DNA of 64,000 bases from Dactylonectria macrodidyma (taxonomy: Eukaryota; Ascomycota; Sordariomycetes; Hypocreales; Nectriaceae): contig JAGMUV010000002.1 in assembly GCA_020744425.1 (NCBI GenBank), positions 434,001-498,000 of the forward strand. The letters are read 5' to 3'. Shown here in pieces: positions 24,257 to 36,305 of this stretch. The notes beneath the pieces are model-generated. The model ran no database searches. It saw only the letters and a program-made list of their open reading frames with translations, and was not told the origin of the DNA. The translations under genes and the position numbers were made by a program. Position 1 is the stretch's first letter. Each line of letters begins with the position of its first letter.

Positions 24257-25684
24257 TTACTCCTCTTCACGATCCCTCAACCCCAAGAACATCCACAACA
24301 TGAGCAAGTCGTACACGGCCTTCATTGCTCCCGCACCTGTCATGACTACGACCCAGAGATTCTTGCCAGCAAAGTAACCAGCAGAACCAATTCCACTTGC
24401 CTGCGCAAGCGTTTTCACAGTGTTGACGACACCCAAAACAGCAGTTCGCTCACTTGGTAGAACGGCTGCAGAAAGGAAGGCTTGTCTTGGCGCTTGATCC
24501 ATGCTTTGGGTGCAAGCACGCAGTGACAGAAAGGCCATTGCTAGCCACGTGCCTAGTCCACCCGCCGAGGGAAACGGAATCATGGCCAGGAAGATGGCAG
24601 ATGGGAGATGTGTAAAAACCATGGTCTTGAGGGGACCGAGACGGCGGGCAAGAGGTAGAGCCGCAAGGTTGGAGAGGGTGGCGAGGAGATTGGTGACGAG
24701 GAAGAGCGTACCAAGGGAGCCCGGCTTCAATGAGTGAATGGTGGTGAAGTAGTAGGTCAGCCATGAGGGTGAAGCCATGCCAGATGCAAAAGAGTCGAGA
24801 CAGAACAAGATCAGTAGTTTGACCAGGATGGCCCGCGATTGGTGGGAGATGTGCGGGATCAAAGACCTGCCTTGCTGCGGTGGTGGACTAAGCTTGGACG
24901 GCGAGTTCGTCTGTCTTGGTGAGTTGCCAGGCTGCGCTTCCTCGGGGTCGGAGGTATCAGAGAGCAAGGGCTCATTTTCCCGTCCGACTCCATCGGGCTG
25001 ATAGTCGAGTTTCGGCTGTTCCACCTCGACATTCGGAGTGAGGGCGAAGACGAGGAGGAATTTGATACCTCCCAAGGCTGCGTAGGCGATAAATACGAAG
25101 CGGTATGCGCCAGTCGTCGACCACTTGTGGGAATTCTCCAGCGCCTGGATCATCCAGCCAGACGCGAGTGTGCCCAAAGCAGCTCCAGCAGTGCCGAAGA
25201 GCGTGTACCAGGCAAAGATGTCGCTGCGGTGCTCCTTGTCGGTGAGCTGGGCAAGAATAGACTCCTCGATGGCGCGAAACGGCCCAATCTCGTTGCCGCT
25301 GGGGCTAATGACTCCGAAGATGCTGGCCAGGGCAAGCAGCCAGTAGCTAGAGCTGACGGCAAACACCACCCCGCTCATGACCATCAGCAGAGCCCCCAGA
25401 GCGATGACGCGTCTGCGTCCGACGCGGTCGGTGATAGCCGTGAGAACGAAGCTGATGATGGTGTCGCCGAGTAGTGTCGACGTCATGAAGAGCCCAATGC
25501 GCTCATCTGGGAAGCCCAGGCTGGCGAGGAAGTGGACGAGGATGAGGAACGAGGCGCCGTACGCGAATAGACGCACGAAGCGTTGCACACAGAGCACTTT
25601 GGTATCGCGGCACGATGTCACCACAACCGCAACGCCGATCTCCTTTGCGAGCCATGAGCGCCAGGTAGAATATTCAGTAGCCAT
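24257..25684 (-). CDS. Major facilitator superfamily transporter
   Basis: Intronless 475-aa membrane protein with twelve predicted hydrophobic segments in two halves, separated by a polar loop at about residues 215-270 rich in Pro, Ser and acidic residues. The loop 2-3 MFS signature is present in modified form as DRVGRRRVIALGALLM. Other segments include GVISPSGNEIGPFRAIEESILAQL and, in the second half, SLRACTQSMDQAPRQAFLSA, the pattern of a fungal MFS subgroup with few characterised members. Located in the plasma or vacuolar membrane. Proximity to the regulators and redox enzymes fits export or uptake of the local pathway's compound, but no substrate can be named. Confidence 0.88.
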   Translation of the reverse strand: MATEYSTWRSWLAKEIGVAVVVTSCRDTKVLCVQRFVRLFAYGASFLILVHFLASLGFPDERIGLFMTSTLLGDTIISFVLTAITDRVGRRRVIALGALLMVMSGVVFAVSSSYWLLALASIFGVISPSGNEIGPFRAIEESILAQLTDKEHRSDIFAWYTLFGTAGAALGTLASGWMIQALENSHKWSTTGAYRFVFIAYAALGGIKFLLVFALTPNVEVEQPKLDYQPDGVGRENEPLLSDTSDPEEAQPGNSPRQTNSPSKLSPPPQQGRSLIPHISHQSRAILVKLLILFCLDSFASGMASPSWLTYYFTTIHSLKPGSLGTLFLVTNLLATLSNLAALPLARRLGPLKTMVFTHLPSAIFLAMIPFPSAGGLGTWLAMAFLSLRACTQSMDQAPRQAFLSAAVLPSERTAVLGVVNTVKTLAQASGIGSAGYFAGKNLWVVVMTGAGAMKAVYDLLMLWMFLGLRDREEE

Positions 25685-26833
25685 GGCGATTTGTCAATAC
25701 GTTGTGAGGATGAGATAAAGAAATCTCTGAATCGAAATGGACTATCGTGTGAAAACTGCTGTGTTATACGCTCAGCGGGTACGGATTTAGCCTCGGAGGG
25801 CTCGGATTTGACGTCACCCCATGGGAGCTCATAACGTCACTCTACGCCCATTATCGGCCCGGAAGCAGGGGCAATTAAATTGAATCGTACTCTGTGCCAC
25901 CTCTATTTTTCAATAGAGACCTCACGAATCTAATGTCTCATGGTTACTGATGTGTTGAGACTGAAGTGCCTCAGAGAGTGGCAGGTAGGAACTACATTTT
26001 CAGTGGTCCTAGCCACGCTGGTCAGAGACAGGGCTCTAATTCTATCTACATTGCCATCATCGCTCCCTACCTATGTCGATATAAGAAATTTACCCGGACG
26101 TGCTTGAATATCTGAGAACCGTCTTGACTATCCGGAGAGCCATTATTTTCCTCATTCCACCACGAAACACAAAGTGCTGCACCACCATATCCAGCCAGCA
26201 CTCACCTGCGCTCTACCAGCCATCGCCAATCTTATAGCCTATGGTTGGTTCAATAGTGAAGGTGACCCCCAATTTTGTGGTGGCTCATCCACTAATTATC
26301 GACGCATGCCCACTAGGCAACCCTAAATACTCACTGGGTAATCCTAATTGCTTGTCTGCACGTATAGCGACAAGAATGCTTAATTGTATGGGGTACAATC
26401 CCTGGGTTAGAAAACAGACCTCGTTTAATTAAATCTTTTGCTTATTCAATAACTAGATCAAAAACCTAATCAGTATTCTAACTCATGAGCTTCCGGTGCA
26501 GGGCGTATGCCTGACTCTCGCAGCATTGTAGAGTTCCCAGGTGACATGAGAAGGAGCTTGCTGAAATCTGCAAATTGGAGCCCTGTGCAGATTGCGCAGA
26601 TTGCCATGTTTTATAATCTACCCACTAACATAATCTGATGTAATTATCTAGGTCTGTCGCGATCTCCTGCGGGCGATTGAACAGGTCTAGAATGTCCCTC
26701 GAAAGCAGCTTCACGACCACTCCAGCGTCATTGCCCATAAAGTTCCACCCGTCCACGATGAAGAGGCACTCGGTTAGCAGCAGGCCAAGGAAGCACTCCA
26801 TATCCTCGAGTACTAGCGGCATGCTCTCGATAG

Positions 26834-27119
26834 TCAATGGGAGGTGCGCAAGGGCTCTTTAACCCTTGCGACAGCCAATACTGGAACGTCTTCCAACTGC
26901 GAAGCAACTGGGAAAATAGTGACGCCACCATGAGGAAACTGTCTCGGCCCGTCAGCGGTTCCCTGCGACCACGTGCCGTCTGGAAATGGCAATTGCTTTC
27001 CATTTGTGGTTGAGAGTGCTGTAAGCGATTGCGCTAATGGTGGTGGCCTGGTCACTGTCCAAACGCAGCCGTGAGGATATTGTGCGGCCGTGTCACTCAG
27101 TCAATACATACTTTTTCAT
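26834..27119 (-). other. Possible small two-exon ORF, weak
   Basis: ATG at 27119 can be spliced (donor GTATGT at 27111, acceptor CAG before 27047) to a 73-codon frame containing ALSTTNGKQLPFPDGTWSQG and FPHGGVTIFPVASQLEDVPV. A different frame just downstream (26840-26625) reads LEDMECFLGLLLTECLFIVDGWN. The two together may be a frameshifted remnant of one gene. Neither is recognised. Confidence 0.22.
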
Positions 27120-27199
27120 GGTGGCCAGCTTTTTGTGTTCGCTCTCCGCCGTGGGCTTGATCTATTGATCTTGTAAGAAATGCTAGTAAGACGAGGTAG

Positions 27200-27255
27200 T
27201 GTTAGCTCAACGTCAGGGCCCTTAGCAGTTTCTCCCACGGTGGGAGGAACGTTGA
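27200..27255. repeat. Nested inverted repeat (hairpin)
   Basis: AGCTCAACGT near 27204 is inverted as ACGTTGAGCT near 27249, and an inner CTCCCAC/GTGGGAG palindrome lies between them. The 10-bp arms and nested inner stem could form a cruciform or RNA hairpin. Function unknown. Confidence 0.45.
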
Positions 27256-29382
27256 GCTGAGGACCAACGTGGAGCTGCAACACCTGCACCATCTGTTCCT
27301 ACCATCTTACATGACAAGTAATTGCATCCGTGTAAGCCAAGTTTCAATCACTGCTAGCTTTTCCAGATTGGGTGGAGGTGTTTCGGCAGCCTTATATGAT
27401 GTACGCGTTGAGGGATGTGCTGCTTTGACGATATATATGAATATATTCTGAGAAGCTCTTATACTGCCGTACGGGCTAAATGTATGTTTTGTAATAATCC
27501 TATTGGGATGGTTTATGGATAGAGATTGGGCACCAGCGCTGTCAGTTGGGATATGTCTATCCGCCTGACCATGTTCTCGACAGTGCCAGTCCAATTTCTT
27601 GATTTAATAAACCGAGAGTTCGCAAACCCCGATGTGTTCGTGTTCCATTGCTTTATTACACTTCTCCACGTTGACTATTGCTTCAAGTTTTTTCTAACTT
27701 CCGCTTACCAACGAGATCTCTATGATCCATCCGCTTTGTGAGCTCTTCCACCACTGGGACAGACTATCTGCAGGATCTCCTGTGTCAAGGTGGCAAGAAA
27801 GATGCGCAAAAGGCAATTGTGTGAGATGAGGACACAGAAATCTGAGGCTAGCATCGGTTACGATCCCGCGCCTTGCTAGTACCTTAGACGCTGCTGAAGA
27901 CGCCCCCGGCCCAAAGGCCTTGAGGCACGGCTGTGATGCCTAAGAGGGACTTGCACCAAAAAGGATACGTTTATTATGAATTCCCCTGGCTCGCATTCAT
28001 TACGCCGGGTGACATTGTTTTCTCGCAAACGCCAGGCAACTCAAATGAACTTGAACGCAGAGCAGCTAGCTGGCTTCTTCGTCACGCGAGTCAATCACTT
28101 GTTTCGCGACCGAGCCCACTCACATCTTATTAATGATGAAGGAGAATATAAGATTGCAAGATGCTTCCACTTCTCTAAGAATTTGACAAGATCCCCTGTA
28201 ATTCCGTCTGTAGCTGCTGGAATGTATCAAAGCTTCACCCGGGTGGAGGATGACTGTCGGGCAAAATTATGTATGGCGAATAGCATGAGGCTCGCCCTTG
28301 ATGGAGCGGACAGCCTTAGCAACAGGAAAACATGAGTAAGATATACTAAGCGACTGGCTAGATTACGCCTTGTGTGTTATCGATTTCCCCAGATTTCAGC
28401 CGGCACGATGAGATTGCCGTTTGTGATACATCTCGTTTGGTTGATAGACGGATGCCATCCCGTAGCTCAGCACGAACCATCGGGAACAGGTTCCGATGAT
28501 GTGAGTGGGACCCCATCATGGCACGCCGTATCAAGAAACGGGGCCATCCATCATGAATTTGAGATCCTTGCGAGCGCAGTCTATCGCCCCCCTAAGCACG
28601 GAGTACCCCGGATTCAATGGGGCAAGCCGCTCTAATACTAGCAACGGGGGTGACGGAGGGACGGGATTCAGGTGGAGTCTAGAACGCCCTTGGTGAGACG
28701 CGAGTCAACGAGCTGAAAGGGGCTGAAGATCTGGGGGGTGGTGATTCCATGTCTGGCGTCAAGAGGGTATTTGTTCCCATGATCGTGGGTAGAAAGACGT
28801 ATCAAGAAAGGGCCTTCTCTGTTCATCAATAGCCTCGTATCGTGTGGGCTCTTTATCTCTAAAGGCGTTGCACGCACCGTGGGGACGAGAGCAACTTATC
28901 TAGTATCTAGCATAATCATAAGATAGCTAATCTAGGGTTTCCCCAGATGATAAGAGTGGGTTTACTGCTTGATAATGCTCCAAACTCCCCAAATTCTGGG
29001 AGCGGGAAACGTTGCCGTGTCATCGGGTTCTCCATCCGATGACACACGGCTTATGACAGGGATTCCTCGACTGCACCACGAAGATGACGATGTTTCTCCA
29101 CTCCTCAGACGACGAACACCAATATTGCGGGGGTGGAGTACGCTAATTTCAAGTATCTCTAGGATACAGATAATGCTAAGATACCATAGGAAGCGAACCA
29201 GGTGCACAGAGCATCCAGGTATCTGGGCTAGGGGGGTTGCGGTGTAGAGGCAGAGGTAACATTCCGTTGCTACTGTACCGCGTTTGCATAAAGACCCGGA
29301 TGGCCGTTCTTTCGAATCCAAAAAAACTTGTCTTTCACCCACTCCTCTCCCTTCAACACCATACTCAATCATCACACCCACC

Positions 29383-31177
29383 ATGTCATCCTCCAAAGAG
29401 GATAACAGTGACGCCATGGATTCCAAGGTTGAGCCCATCAACACGCACGATGGAAGCGTCCTGTATGGCGACATCACTCCTAGCACCGATCACCTCCAGC
29501 GAAACCTCGGCAACCGTCAGGTTCAGCTGATTGCCATCGGAGGCTCCATTGGAACAGCCAGTTTCGTCTCTATCGGCACAGGATTGTATAAAGGTGGGCT
29601 TCAAAGGTCAAAACAAAATTCGTCGCAATCGCTAACTTCTAATCAGGCGGTCCCGGCAGTCTCCTCATCGCGTACACCTTCTACTCCTGCATGCTGGCGT
29701 TGATCAACAACTGCATCGCCGAAATGGCTGTTTTCATGCCAATTACAAGTGCCTTTATTCGAATGGCAGGCCACTGGGTGGACGAGGCCTTTGGCTTCAT
29801 GGCGGGCTGGAACTTCTTCCTCTATGAGGCGATTCTGATTCCTTTTGAGATTTCCGCCCTGAACCTTGTTTTGACATACTGGAGAGACGATATCCCCGTT
29901 GCTGCCGTCGTAGCGGCATGCGTGGTTGCCTACTTGTGCGTATCCTGCGCGAGGGTCGGAACTTGTGTTTATTCTAACTCGATCACAGTGTCCTGAATGC
30001 CTTTACTGTTAAGTGGTACGGCGAAGCCGAGTTCTGGCTTGCCTCTGGCAAAGTCCTCCTGATCTTCATCGTCTTTGCCTTTACCTTTGTCACGATGTGC
30101 GGTGGCAACCCGAAACACGACGCATATGGTTTCCGACACTGGCAGAACCCAGGCCCCTTTGCGGAATTCATGTCGACCGGCGACATGGGCAGATTTGAGG
30201 GCTTCCTGGGTGCTATGTGGAGCGCAGCTTTCACCATCGTCGGTCCTGAATACGTTTCCATGGTGGCTGGAGAGACCAAGCTCCCTCGCCGATACTTGAA
30301 GAATGCCTTTAAGACGACTTATCTTCGATTCGCTTTCTTCTTCATTGGAGGTGCTCTCACCGTTGGAATCGCCGTCGCCTACAACGACCCGACTCTCGTT
30401 TCCATTCTTAGCGGCGAATCTGGCGGCGCTGGTACTGCTGCTGCGTCTCCCTATGTCATTGCCATGAGCAACCTAGGAGTTGATGTCTTGCCTCACATCA
30501 CGAACGCTCTCATGATCACCAGTATTTTCTCGGCCGGAAACGCCTACACATACTGCGGAACCCGAAGTCTCTACGGACTGGCCCTCGAAGGACAGGCTCC
30601 CAAGTTCTTGACTAAGTGCACCAAGTCCGGTGTTCCCATCTACTGCCTCGGCGTCATCATGCTGTTCCCTTGCCTGGCTTTCCTCAACGTCTCCAGCAGC
30701 ACTGCCACCGTCTTGACCTGGCTCACCAACATCATCACCGCGGCCCAAATCATTAACTACATCGTCATTGCTATCACCTACGTGTTTTTCTACAAGGCAT
30801 GCATGGCGCAGGGTCTTGACCGTCAATCCCTTCCCTATACCGGATACTTCCAGCCCTACTCTGCCTGGATCAGTGGGATCTTCATGTCCACTGTGGTGTG
30901 TGTTTACGGATATTCTGTGTTCAAGCCAGGAAACTGGGATGTTGGCACATTCTTCACCTTTTATTGCATGGTTCTTGTTTGCCCCGTTCTTTATGTCGGA
31001 TGGAAGTTGTTCAAGAAGACGCGCTTTGTTCAGCCTTTGGAAGCCGATCTCGTCTGGGAGAAACCCAACATTGATGCTTATGAGGCTTCCTTCACCGAGA
31101 TCCCCGCTGGATTTTGGAAGGAGATTCTGCAAATGTTTGGTCTAGGAAAGTTCACAAAGACCAAGAGTGAGGTCTGA
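29383..31177 (+). CDS. Amino acid permease (APC superfamily), proline cluster
   Basis: Plasma-membrane amino acid/proton symporter of the fungal YAT/APC type, 562 aa. Exons are 29383-29593, 29647-29935 and 29989-31177, joined to give GLYK/GGPGSLLIAY and VAYF/VLNAFTVKWYG. Twelve hydrophobic segments are visible. The first carries QLIAIGGSIGTASFVSIGTG, the consensus substrate-binding segment, and EYVSMVAGETKLPRRYLKNAF is the well-known cytoplasmic loop motif. It is the first gene of a run that includes proline dehydrogenase and P5C dehydrogenase, so proline is the favoured substrate from context. The protein itself does not prove specificity and could be a broader permease. Confidence 0.92.
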
Positions 31178-31834
31178 GCTGACGACTGGCATTAAACGTC
31201 TACAATATCTGCAATAAATATTTCAATATTATAGCATCACCAAATTCTCAAATTTTCACCATAGTTGTGCACAGTTTTGTGTTGCAGTATACTCTCAATA
31301 CGTGCCTTAAAGTCATCAAGCAGAATGCATCTGGTCACTGAACTCACTGGCTCATCCATCCGCCAGGGAAGCTTGAGTCAAGACATCTGACTGCTGTGAC
31401 CCTCGAGAGGCTTTCATTTTAGTCAACGTGACTTTGCAAACACGCCGCCTACAAAAATGTCTCACCCTTAAGGTCGAATAAATGTTATTTCTGTCATCAA
31501 GAACCTGGACCACTAGGTACTTGGTAACGGTCGGATGTATGCACTAAACATGATAGCGTAGGCATCCAGATACGCCCAACACATCGGGATCACTGTGCGA
31601 AAAATGGATTATTACTCGGAGGTCTAACCAAGGATCTCTCGGCGCAGACCGATTATTGTGCATGATGCTAGACCGTAATCGGTAGAAATCCAGGTAATGT
31701 GTCCCTCGCCGAATAAGGCTCGGGTAATGAACCGAACCCCTCAAGTGTCGGATTCACCACCCGAGCCCACACCAGGGCAACCCCGAGTCATGCATCTCAT
31801 AAAGTACATCTCGAGAGTCGGTATTCATAGAAGA
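31178..31834. other. Intergenic region, no gene seen
   Basis: About 657 nt between permease and aminotransferase, probably containing terminator and promoter. No repeat was recognised. The aminotransferase frame stays open upstream of 31835. Confidence 0.35.
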
Positions 31835-33243
31835 ATGAGACTCGTGAATGTTGGCCAAACAGCATTATTCTCCACGCATTACGCATCCGCCTCATTCGTC
31901 AAGTCAAAATTCGCCGCAGCCATGAGCACGAATTCTCCATCGAGCTTCTTCAGTGGGGCCAAGTTCATCCCTCCGGACCCGATCTTTGAGGTCACAAAGA
32001 GATATCTGGCAGACAAGGATCCCAGAAAAGTAAACCTTGGTCAAGGAGCTTATCGCGACGAAAACGGAGCGCCATGGATCTTGCCATCTGTACGAGCAGC
32101 GACGGAACTAATCGCGGGGTGTGGACATGAATATTTACCCATTGAAGGCTTGAGTACCTTCCGCGAGGAGGCTGCCAAGCTCGTCTTTGGTGGCACCAGT
32201 GCCTGGAAGGAAGACAGAGTATGTCAGCTACCTAGAATTGATATGATGTGATCTAACATGTCTACAAAGGTCGCGACTTGCCAATCAATTTCGGGGACAG
32301 GCTCCCTCCTTCTTGCCGGCATGGCCCTGAAAAAGGCAGAAACCGGCATAACCAAAGTTTTCATCACAGACCCTACGTGGTCGAATCACGATCTGCTCTT
32401 TGCTTCTATGGGCTACGAGGTCGTCAAGATCCCATACTTCAAGAATGGCGAATTTGATCATGACAGCTTCATCGAGGTCTTGAAAACTGCCGATAATCGA
32501 TCGGCAGTTGTGCTGCACGCTTGCGCTCACAACCCAACTGGATGTGACCCGACACGAGAGCAGTGGAAAGAAATCTCCTCCATAATCAAGGGCAATGGCA
32601 TATTTCCAATTTTCGACTCGGCATACCTCGGATTCAACTCTGGGTCATTTGACGAAGACGCGTGGATCATCCGGTACATGGTCGAAGATCTAGGCCTCGA
32701 GGCGGCAGTCTGCATGTCGTTTGCAAAGAGCATGGGTCTCTACGGAGAACGCATTGGACTTGTAGCGTGTGTCACAAAGTCTGCAGAGTCGGCGCGGGCT
32801 CTCTTTTCTCTCTTGCAAAACTCCCAGCGAGCTACGGTGTCAAACCCGCCTGTTTACGGGGCTCGCCTTGCTGCCGCGGTTCTGGGAACCCCGGAGATTG
32901 CGAAGCAATGGGCACAAGATCTCATTACTATGTCGAGTAGAATCCTTGCTATGCGCAAAAAGCTGTACAGCGAACTGTTGCGCCTAGAGACACCTGGAGA
33001 CTGGTCGCACATTGTCAAGCAGAACGGCATGTTTGGCTACACCGGTATTAGCACGCCACAAATCGTCGCTTTAGAAGGTTTGCACGCACACATTCACTCA
33101 ACAACTCACAATAACTGACTTATATTACAGAGAAACACCACGTTTACATGGCCAACACATCTAGGATATCTCTGGCAGGACTGAATGATGGCAATGTGGA
33201 GTATTTTGCCAAAGTGTTGGACGAGGTTGTTAGAACGATATAA
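31835..33243 (+). CDS. Aspartate aminotransferase, possibly mitochondrial
   Basis: PLP enzyme interconverting glutamate plus oxaloacetate with 2-oxoglutarate plus aspartate. Exons are 31835-32218, 32270-33077 and 33131-33243, giving 434 aa. Motifs include VNLGQGAYRDENG at the N-terminus, HACAHNPTGCDP and the Schiff-base lysine in SFAKSMGLYGERIG. The C-terminus reads MANTSRISLAGLNDGNV, carrying the substrate-carboxylate arginine. From the ATG at 31835 the protein has an Arg/Ser-rich leader (RLVNVGQTALFSTHYASAS) fitting a mitochondrial presequence; a second ATG at 31922 would give a 405-aa cytosolic form. Dual targeting is possible. In this cluster it would link glutamate from proline breakdown to aspartate and the TCA cycle. 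Confidence 0.92.
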
Positions 33244-34237
33244 TAGTGCATAAACATTGAAGTAAACGGCATTGCAATAAAAATGTGTAGCTCTAGCGAA
33301 AATGAGGGTCACACAGAGATGTGGTCTCTGTTACCTTGTCGTGACGCATTTGCCATGGGTCGGCTGTATGGCCTTCGACAGCATATACTACGTTCTCATG
33401 AAGAAGACTCATCCATCATCGCCCTCTGTCAGTAACCGCACGTAAGATGAAGCATCGGAACAAGGAGGCCGATGTTTTGAGTCGAACAAATTACCACGTC
33501 AGATCGCGACCTATAACGTGGGTCTTCCAATCAGAAATCACAGTCAAGGGGTAAATATTGAAGATGTCGGGATTTGCAACCGTGAGACGGGAGATGAGAA
33601 GCATGCCACGGGTCTTCGATCCCCGATGCTCACGTAACGGAATCCCTTCATCTTGTCCCCCCACGGTGACATCCTAAAGGAGAAAAGGCTAGACATGCTG
33701 TGCAGCATGTCGAGTGCCTTTGGAAGGATATCTCTGGCTAGAAGCTTTAAGCCGGTGCATTCCACAGCAGTATCGAGATACCAAATCCCAGCAACCACGC
33801 CGAGAACGGGAACGGTTAGCGAACCGGGCTCGTAGTTCGGTGGCAAATCGGAGGATAGTGAGGTATCATTGGTCCACCGGTGTTGATGGCACACCTCTGC
33901 TCTTAGTGCCGGCTTCAGCTCCGTGTCAGACGAAATCCAGAACGTCGTGTTCTGGGAGATTATCTCGTCCCGCCATGCCAACTAGTGTTGTTTACTGATG
34001 CAAGATAAAGCGCCCAGATGGTCATGGGGTCATTACCCCGCTCCAAGGTATGCTTCACGACGCGGCCTCGCTGTCGGCATCACAACCGATGGACGATGAT
34101 AGCCGCACAAGCAGACACAGAGTAGGATACGGGTTAAGTTCAAAAGACAACCATAAGCTGTCTTGCAGTATCGCCTCTGTATGAATAGAAAATAATTATC
34201 TTCGATCTTTAGCCATTATCGCGGCAAGTTTAGCGCC
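33244..34237. other. Intergenic region, no gene seen
   Basis: About 1 kb between the aminotransferase and the proline dehydrogenase. A 145-codon minus-strand frame here has no ATG start and no family resemblance. Likely promoter of the dehydrogenase. Confidence 0.4.
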
Positions 34238-35717
34238 ATGTCTACTGTCCTTTGCTACACACCGTCCACCAAGTGTGGTTCGGCCTTGACCACAATCCGG
34301 CCACTGGGCGCTGCAATGCGACCAAAGATAAGAAAGAACGCTCTGAGGCAAACACGACTCAGCTCTACTTCCAGACATATCACAGCCGAGCTACCATCTA
34401 CCCCAGAGCCTGCTTCGCCTCTCGCAGCGCTCCCTACTTCCGTCCTATGGCGGTCCATCTTCATCAACTCTATCACTTCAAAGCCGTACCTGCTACGACC
34501 ATCTCTCTGGGTGCTCTCAAAACTATCCAACCCTGGACGCTTTATGCCTAGTATCGACAACAACATTCTTCTGAAATGGATCCTGAAACCCACCTTTTAT
34601 AAGCAGTTTTGCGCAGGCGAGACCGGCGCTGAGACGCAGGCGACGATGAAGCACCTTAAGGACATGGGCTTCCGCGGAACCATTCTTACTTACGCCAAGG
34701 AGATTGTGTTTGATCATGCGACCGGCTCTCAGCATGGCCTGGGAGTGAACGCCTCAGACTGCGCTGAGACGCCATGGTGCGAGAGCATCGAGGCCTGGCG
34801 GGTGGGAACCCTCAACACTGTCGAGCTATTGGGTGAGGGTGATCAACTGGCTGTCAAGTATGTTTTCCTCCCCATTTCTGCATCGAAAACACGATACTAA
34901 CTACTCTTCTAATAGGCTGACCGGAGCGGGCGCCTTGGTGACGAAAGCTTTTTGCGAGAAGCGAATGCCTCCCCAGCAGATGATCGATGCCATGGACGAA
35001 ATCAGCGCCAAGTGTAAGCAACGAGGCGCCTACATTCTGGTCGACGCGGAGTCTCAGCACTTTCAATGGGGCATTGCCATGATGTCCATCGACCTGATGA
35101 GGAGGTACAACACCGACGGCTACGCAGTCATCTACAACACGTACCAAGCCTACCTCAAGAGTACTCCGGACACTCTGGCCAAGCATCTTACTGCTGCGGC
35201 CGAAAACAACTTCACCCTAGGCCTCAAATTGGTACGGGGAGCGTATCTCGCTTCTGACGAGAGGTGCTTGATCCATGACACCAAGGAAAACACCGACGAC
35301 GCCTACAACTGCATCGCCCAAGGCGCTCTCAAGCAGCAAATCGGAGACTTTGGCGCTCCCAACGGCCGTCCATTCCCATCCGTTAACCTCCTCCTCGCCA
35401 GCCACAACAAAGAAAGCGTGATGACAGCCCATCACCTGCACCAAGCCCGTTTGCAGGCCAACCTGCCCACGGTGCCGGTCAAGTTTGCGCAGCTGCAGGG
35501 CATGTCTGATGAGGTCAGCTTCGGGCTGCTGCAACTAAAGAATGGGCCTAATTCGGCGCCAGAGGTCTACAAGTGCTCTACTTGGGGTACTCTAGGCGAG
35601 TGTCTGGCCTATTTGGTGCGAAGGGCGTTGGAGAACCGCGATGCTGCTTCGAGGACCAGGGACGAGTACGCGGCGCTCAAGTCGGAGGCGTGGAGACGGC
35701 TACGAACAGTGTTCTAG
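34238..35717 (+). CDS. Proline dehydrogenase (mitochondrial)
   Basis: FAD enzyme of the mitochondrial inner membrane oxidising L-proline to P5C, the first step of proline catabolism. Two exons, 34238-34857 and 34916-35717, give 473 aa; the splice creates LAVK/LTGAGA. The N-terminal 50 residues are rich in Arg, Ser and Thr with almost no acidic residues (MRPKIRKNALRQTRLSSTSR), fitting an import signal. Family motifs are LDMGF-like KDMGFRGTILTYAKE, the catalytic-barrel segment LVRGAYLASDE, LLLASHNKESV, and the C-terminal WGTLGECLAYLVRRALENRDA with the paired arginines that bind the substrate carboxylate. It sits directly before the P5C reductase gene. Confidence 0.95.
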
Positions 35718-36305
35718 ATGGTTTCTAAAGATAGATGGAAATAAATTGAAATAAACTAGATCTAAAGCATATAGTTCTAGTACTGCATCTCGGAGAATTG
35801 CATCGTACTTGTCGCATGGTGTTCTTGAACCTGGACACCACTCCCAACATCATCTCAAACCACCAAGGTGTAGACACGGCCAATAAACACGGCTCACAAA
35901 CATGACCCACTTGACACGACTCATTCGTTCAGCTCCTGGTTCATAGCTTGAATCCCTCAGATCTGGATCCCCGCAGACCCCGGATTCTACCCAGATTGCA
36001 GCCTCGAGACACAAGCTGGCCGAAACTAGACGAAGGCGTTCGTGGATGCATCTTACCCCACCTACGGTACTCATCCCGAGGACTCCACTATCCCCTCACG
36101 ATGGAAGATCATGACAATCACGTCGGGTGCAATCCCGGGAATCTCTTACTGTCCGATATAGGATGTATGCAGCTGGGCCTGATACAGTCGAAATCCAGAC
36201 CCATCTTACCTAAACCAAAGACAAAGCCCTTGTGATCTCACAGCAACGGAAACGGTTCTACCCCGCATCAAACCAGTCTCGTCACTTGTATTACTACGTT
36301 CCATC
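35718..36305. other. Intergenic region, no gene seen
   Basis: About 590 nt between the proline dehydrogenase and P5C reductase genes. No coding or repeat structure was recognised. Confidence 0.35.

Larger units (their letters stand above)
25685..29382. other. Long gene-poor region
   Basis: About 3.7 kb without a convincing gene, flanked by the MFS transporter and the amino acid permease. ORFs are short with no recognised family. The region contains a hairpin at 27200-27255 and a weak two-exon ORF at 26834-27119, described separately. Stretches near 26250-26460 and 28900-28930 are AT-rich. It may be decayed transposon or gene sequence, but no terminal repeats or transposase remnants were recognised. 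Confidence 0.4.

Noticed and set aside
6821..25684. Classical secondary metabolite gene cluster
   Set aside because: No PKS, NRPS, terpene cyclase or prenyltransferase is present in the window.
28962..29486. 174-codon minus-strand frame overlapping the permease start
   Set aside because: Overlaps the coding start of a clear gene and shows no family sequence.
30473..31132. 219-codon minus-strand frame inside the permease gene
   Set aside because: Antisense shadow produced by codon bias.
33544..33981. 145-codon minus-strand frame between the aminotransferase and proline dehydrogenase
   Set aside because: It begins with TTG, has no ATG near its start, no family resemblance and no splice context.
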